Positions 60,898-64,000 of a DNA stretch of 64,000 bases are shown here, piece by piece (the first letter of the stretch is position 1; every line of letters begins with the position of its first letter). The stretch comes from G963665815 sp942492065. Lineage in GTDB: Bacteria; Cloacimonadota; Cloacimonadia; Cloacimonadales; JAIOQZ01. The position numbers and the translations under genes are program-made. The notes below the pieces were generated by a model. It was not told where the DNA came from and did no database searches. It worked only from the letters and a program-made list of their open reading frames with translations. The stretch lies in contig CALODV010000008.1 in NCBI GenBank assembly GCA_942492065.1, positions 186,001-250,000 on the forward strand. The letters run 5' to 3'.

Positions 60898-61872
60898 TTA
60901 TTTTTTATACCAGTCAACTACTGACATAAAATCATTGGTTGTTTTTCCTGAATTGAGTTTCAGGTCTCTATAACTGTTCTCTACATCAAAATACCAGCTC
61001 TTGGAAATTAATTCAAATCTGGCTATCCAGAGTTCACTCTTCATAAATCTCGCGATTTTCTCGAAGAAAGTAAAGTATTCCTGTTTGATATAACGAGATT
61101 TAGGGTATTCATGCCCGTGGATTTTCTTAGAAATCGCATTTACAATTTCATAGAACTCTACAGGTTTTCTGTCAGCTATGTTATACTCGGAACCGGGTTT
61201 CAGGTCTATATCAATTGCTTTGACAAAAGATTCAGCCATAAGATGCACATTGGTCATATGGATCTTGAAGTTTCTATCCGGCAGGAAAAGCATTTTCTTA
61301 TCTATCAGTTTAGTCAAGGTGTATGGAAAACCATAGTCCCCGGGACCATATGTTATAGCAGGTCTGAGGACAATTCCATTCAAACCTTTCATAACAAGAT
61401 TCTGAAGTATCTGCTCAGATTTAATTTTTGTAAAATGGTAATAATTGTCATCCTGTTTTTCAGTCATATTGGATGCAGGCAGTTCTTTTGGGATAGCCCC
61501 GAAAACACCTACGGATGAACAGAAAATAAACTTTGAATTATGTTCCAGGGCATTATACATCAGCTGTTCGGAAGCTTCTACATTTGCTTTGTAATAGTCT
61601 TCTTTAGAAAATTTTCTACCACCTCTTAAAGCTCCAATATGTACGATTGTATCAAAAGAATTTTTCGAAAGGAACAGTTTTAGTTTTTTTATGTCTGTCA
61701 GATCTATTTCATGGATAGTAACAGATTTTTCGAAATCAGCATATCTTTTTGAATTTGTATCCGGTCTTACCAGCACATGAATATCATAATCTCTGTTGAT
61801 AATAAGTCTGAGGAAGTTTTTCCCGATAAACCCTGTGACTCCTGTAATAAGTAACTTTTTCTTTAACTCCAT
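60898..61872 (-). CDS. NAD-dependent epimerase/dehydratase
   Basis: Extended SDR protein of 324 aa with ITGVTGFIGKNFLRLII, IDLTDIKKLKLF, VHIGALRGG, FCSSVGVFG, the YHFTK active-site pair and LRPAITYGPGDYG. Resembles nucleotide-sugar or 3-beta-hydroxysteroid-type epimerases; the substrate is not decidable. It overlaps the PHP-phosphatase gene by 10 bases. Confidence 0.87.
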   Translation of the reverse strand: MELKKKLLITGVTGFIGKNFLRLIINRDYDIHVLVRPDTNSKRYADFEKSVTIHEIDLTDIKKLKLFLSKNSFDTIVHIGALRGGRKFSKEDYYKANVEASEQLMYNALEHNSKFIFCSSVGVFGAIPKELPASNMTEKQDDNYYHFTKIKSEQILQNLVMKGLNGIVLRPAITYGPGDYGFPYTLTKLIDKKMLFLPDRNFKIHMTNVHLMAESFVKAIDIDLKPGSEYNIADRKPVEFYEIVNAISKKIHGHEYPKSRYIKQEYFTFFEKIARFMKSELWIARFELISKSWYFDVENSYRDLKLNSGKTTNDFMSVVDWYKK

Positions 61873-62663
61873 AAAAGTCCCTTTAATTTCTCTTTCCAGG
61901 TTTTCTTTTTGTGCTCTTTTCTGAATTCATCAACAAATTTCAGGTAATGGAGATCTACTTTTTCTCCGGAAAGAATTTTGGATGGATTTATTTTTGTCAG
62001 AAGGTCTGCAGTATATTCATCTATATGTTCCGCAACAGCTTTTCTTCCATCAATCAATGTATAGTTCTTACCATGACAGTGATAATCTGACCCCATGAAA
62101 TGAGCCAGACCATTTTCAACCATATACCAGGCAGTGTCATGAGCCTGTTTACCGTACATACCAAGAAGACTTCCTGAATTAATCTGCATATAGACATTGC
62201 GGTAGATTAAATCTTCAATCAGAGAAAGGTCTCTCTGAATTCCCATATATCTTTCCGGATGTGCAAGTATAGGGTAGAAACCTGCCAGAACAATCTGATA
62301 TAAAATATCATTAAGGTTAACAGGAATATTGTTCATGTCCATCTCAACCAGCACATACTGTGATTCAGACATGGAAAGCTGGTTCTCAACAATTTCAACA
62401 ACTATATTATGTGACATAAATACTTCAGCTGCCTGATGCAGATTTATCCTGATGTTTTCTGCTTCCAGCAATTTCCTCAGGTTTTCCATAATAGGAACAA
62501 CCACATCTGAAGTATTTTCATAATGACCGGGAAGGTAATGCGGTGTCAGGAATATATCAGTTATTCCTGCCTCTGCTATGGTTCTCAAAGCTTTTACTGA
62601 TTCCTCAGGAGAAGACGAACCATCGTCAATCCCAGGACATATATGGGTATGAATATCTATCAT
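61863..62663 (-). CDS. PHP-domain tyrosine-protein phosphatase (CpsB/YwqE type)
   Basis: Metal-dependent phosphatase of the CpsB/CapC group, which in Gram-positives dephosphorylates the tyrosine kinase that controls capsule export. The 266-aa protein shows MIDIHTHICPGIDDGSSS, LTPHYLPGHYEN, ILAHPERYMG, INSGSLLG and MGSDYHCHGK, the full set of PHP metal ligands. The ATG at 62663 (GAGGT upstream) is preferred over 62684. The gene starts 1 base after the stop of the GGGPS gene. No BY-kinase is in the window. Confidence 0.9.
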   Translation of the reverse strand: MIDIHTHICPGIDDGSSSPEESVKALRTIAEAGITDIFLTPHYLPGHYENTSDVVVPIMENLRKLLEAENIRINLHQAAEVFMSHNIVVEIVENQLSMSESQYVLVEMDMNNIPVNLNDILYQIVLAGFYPILAHPERYMGIQRDLSLIEDLIYRNVYMQINSGSLLGMYGKQAHDTAWYMVENGLAHFMGSDYHCHGKNYTLIDGRKAVAEHIDEYTADLLTKINPSKILSGEKVDLHYLKFVDEFRKEHKKKTWKEKLKGLLWS

Positions 62664-62664
62664 G

Positions 62665-63423
62665 CTACCTCTTGTGGATTGCATCTGCGAATGCCTTTAT
62701 CAATCCGGGATCTTCTGTATTCTCAATAGAAGTTCCTGTGACAATAAAATCTGCTCCGGCTTCAGCTTTTTTGTATGCTTCTTCAGGAGTTCTGATACCT
62801 CCACCTATAAAAAGAGGGAGTTCAGTGTTTTGTTTCACTTTTTTTATCATTTCAGGAGAAATGGAATAATCTGCACCACTTCCTGCGTCCATATAAAGTA
62901 ATTTGAATCCAAGATATTGTGCTGCAAGTGCATGTGCAACCGCAATGTCATGTTTGTTTCTCGGGATTGGAATACTGTAGCTCATGTATTGCACTGAACT
63001 AAGACTACCGGATTCCACAAGCATGTAAGCTGTTCCTATTGCTTCAACACCGGTTGATTTGATAAGAGGGGCAGATCTGACTTGATCTCCTATCAGCATT
63101 TGAGCGTTCCTGCTGGAAACGACGCTGAGAAGCAGAAGCGCATCCGCATCCGGGCTGACAAACTCAAAAACACCAGGGAAAATCAAAACCGGAATATTGA
63201 CAGCATTCTTTATTTCTCGTAAAGCTTCTTTGAATCTGTTGTGAAGCATAATGGATCCGCCCACAAGAATAATATCTGCACCGTATTTCTCACACTTAAC
63301 AGCAAGATCAACTGATTCTCTTACATCAGTACTGTCAGGATCAATCAAACATACATAATTTGCCTGTTCAGCAGCCATTTTAACGAGTTTATCGTAAGTT
63401 TTATGTTTCAAGCTACACTCCAA
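62665..63423 (-). CDS. Geranylgeranylglyceryl phosphate synthase family protein (GGGPS/PcrB)
   Basis: Predicted to join a polyprenyl diphosphate to sn-glycerol-1-phosphate through an ether bond, the first step of archaeal-type lipids. The 252-aa TIM barrel shows CLIDPDSTD, ADIILVGGSIM, SRNAQMLIGDQVRSAP, IGTAYMLVESG, LLYMDAGSGAD, FIGGGIRTPEEA and VTGTSIEN. The SRNAQ.LIG form is that of the group II enzymes found in Archaea and Bacteroidetes, rather than Bacillus PcrB. It is the first gene of the eight-gene operon. Chain length of the prenyl substrate cannot be read from sequence. Confidence 0.9.
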   Translation of the reverse strand: MECSLKHKTYDKLVKMAAEQANYVCLIDPDSTDVRESVDLAVKCEKYGADIILVGGSIMLHNRFKEALREIKNAVNIPVLIFPGVFEFVSPDADALLLLSVVSSRNAQMLIGDQVRSAPLIKSTGVEAIGTAYMLVESGSLSSVQYMSYSIPIPRNKHDIAVAHALAAQYLGFKLLYMDAGSGADYSISPEMIKKVKQNTELPLFIGGGIRTPEEAYKKAEAGADFIVTGTSIENTEDPGLIKAFADAIHKR

Positions 63424-63534
63424 TAAATTTTGCTTTGCACTAAAAATATATCAGAAATAATACTCATTTTCAACAAAAACAACAGCTTTTAGAAAATGAT
63501 ATCTATTTTACAAAGCTTTAATTAGTTTTGATCG

Positions 63535-63564
63535 ACTATCCCTATATAAAGTTAAATTTGTCAA
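63535..63564 (-). promoter_or_regulatory. Promoter of the GGGPS operon
   Basis: On the minus strand TTGACA (63564-63559), an 18-base spacer and GATAGT (63540-63535, four of six) give a predicted start near 63528 and a leader of about 105 nt before the ATG at 63423. The rest of the gap 63424-63676 shows no gene. Confidence 0.5.
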
Positions 63565-63676
63565 CAATCTTCTCATGTGGTTATTGTTATGAGGTGAAAT
63601 ATGGTGTTATTTAATGACTTGTCTAAGTTTTAACTGGTCAGATTTTTTGTTATTCAACATGTGAAAGGCTTAAAGG

Positions 63677-64000
63677 TCAGGAATTTTCTTTGTTACTCTT
63701 CAGATTAAAGACCATTTCTGCAGAGTCTTCTATATATTCATCAAATATCAAATTGGAATCTCTGAGATTATTGAACTTAGCCAGAATTTCAGTTATTCTG
63801 TTTATGCTTGTGTCTATATGATCAAGGTATTTTTCAATGGAATTTGAGTATTCCTTCTTATCGATTTTCAACTTGAGGAGATCGATATTGCCTTTCAGGA
63901 TCATCAGCGGCTGATTAATTTCATGACTTGCCGTTACTGCCAACGTCAAAGCAAGAGTCTGCTTCTCTTTTTCTATAAGGCGATCGTTGTTTTCCTTGAA
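63677..64000 (-). CDS. DHp-domain protein without ATPase domain (partial; N-terminus beyond right edge)
   Basis: The frame is open to the window edge, giving 107 visible C-terminal residues. They contain a coiled coil, the H-box VTASHEINQPLMILKGN and a second helix, and then stop about 80 residues after the His. As in the beta-propeller sensor at 33.7-36.9 kb, no HATPase domain follows, and the H-boxes are alike (NHELNQPLMVL versus SHEINQPLMIL). The upstream part probably holds a PAS, receiver or sensor domain, but it is outside the window. Confidence 0.75.
   Translation of the reverse strand, partial: FKENNDRLIEKEKQTLALTLAVTASHEINQPLMILKGNIDLLKLKIDKKEYSNSIEKYLDHIDTSINRITEILAKFNNLRDSNLIFDEYIEDSAEMVFNLKSNKENS

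Noticed and set aside
1..64000. tRNA or rRNA genes, CRISPR arrays, insertion sequences, prophage or integrase genes
   Set aside because: I looked for T-loop-like motifs, regular short repeats and transposase or integrase-like proteins and found none; this was done by eye, so a small RNA gene could still be missed.

Overview
The window looks like an AT-rich (roughly 37-38% GC by eye) chromosomal segment of a Gram-negative, flagellated bacterium, most likely an FCB-superphylum lineage outside the well-studied Bacteroidetes (Cloacimonadota- or Delongbacteria-like; this is inference). The pointers are: two secreted proteins ending in the PNPFNP-type C-terminal sorting domain of type IX secretion; a Bacteroidetes-style SerA; a bacterial GGGP synthase of the FCB type; lipoproteins and outer-membrane beta-barrels; a GlmL/MutL-type ATPase; and a flagellar operon behind a sigma-54-type promoter. 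No tRNA, rRNA, CRISPR array, transposase or prophage was seen.

Layout. 1-5.0 kb (minus): flagellar basal-body operon flgB-flgC-(101-aa unknown)-fliE-fliF-fliH-fliI, with fliI cut by the left edge and no fliG between fliF and fliH. 5.2-9.1 kb: ridA, mtaB, a small membrane protein, an Mla-type ABC ATPase and a translationally coupled sirtuin. 9.2-24 kb (plus): serA with an outer-membrane protein; a sugar-nucleotide/polysaccharide group (epimerase, SLBB export protein, DegT aminotransferase) running into etfB; lgt with a lipoprotein; purB; a degenerate Psd-like protein with pssA; purS-purQ-comF; and a 124-aa protein with glmL and a KOW-motif protein. 24-28.7 kb: a DUF4328 membrane protein flanked by near-identical ~67-bp repeats that carry the terminator, then a 1179-aa fusion of two TsaA/TrmO-like domains to a UvrA-type ABC protein. 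28.8-38.8 kb: a secreted metallophosphoesterase, GH20 hexosaminidase, UPF0173 hydrolase, a large beta-propeller sensor that ends after its DHp (phospho-His) domain with no ATPase domain, a two-gene split permease, and a cNMP-binding/FHA protein.

38.8-45 kb (minus): a three-gene phosphorelay (Cache-PAS histidine kinase, single-domain receiver, REC-GAF-PAS-HK-REC hybrid). 45-47.4 kb: a promoter plus intrinsic terminator with no gene between them (short RNA or attenuator), then an MBL hydrolase, a DUF1232 protein and the RdgB ITP pyrophosphatase. 47.4-54.2 kb (minus): an epimerase-like reductase, a beta-barrel lipoprotein, a PstS-like/porin pair and two tandem ankyrin-repeat lipoproteins. 54.4 kb: a patatin-like phospholipase. 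55.3-63.4 kb (minus): one tight eight-gene operon from GGGP synthase through a PHP-domain phosphatase, an epimerase, two methyltransferases, a UPF0104 flippase-like membrane protein and a MoxR ATPase to a secreted sorting-domain protein. The right edge holds the 3' end of a second protein ending in a DHp domain without an ATPase domain.

How the parts fit: much of the window concerns the envelope (lipoprotein maturation, phosphatidylserine synthesis, possible ether lipid precursor synthesis, outer-membrane proteins, polysaccharide export) and signal transduction. The items most worth a second look are the TsaA-TsaA-UvrA fusion, the ATPase-less DHp proteins (one in an operon with a split permease), the Psd homologue that has lost its self-cleavage serine, the GGGPS operon, and the orphan promoter/terminator pair near 45.3 kb.
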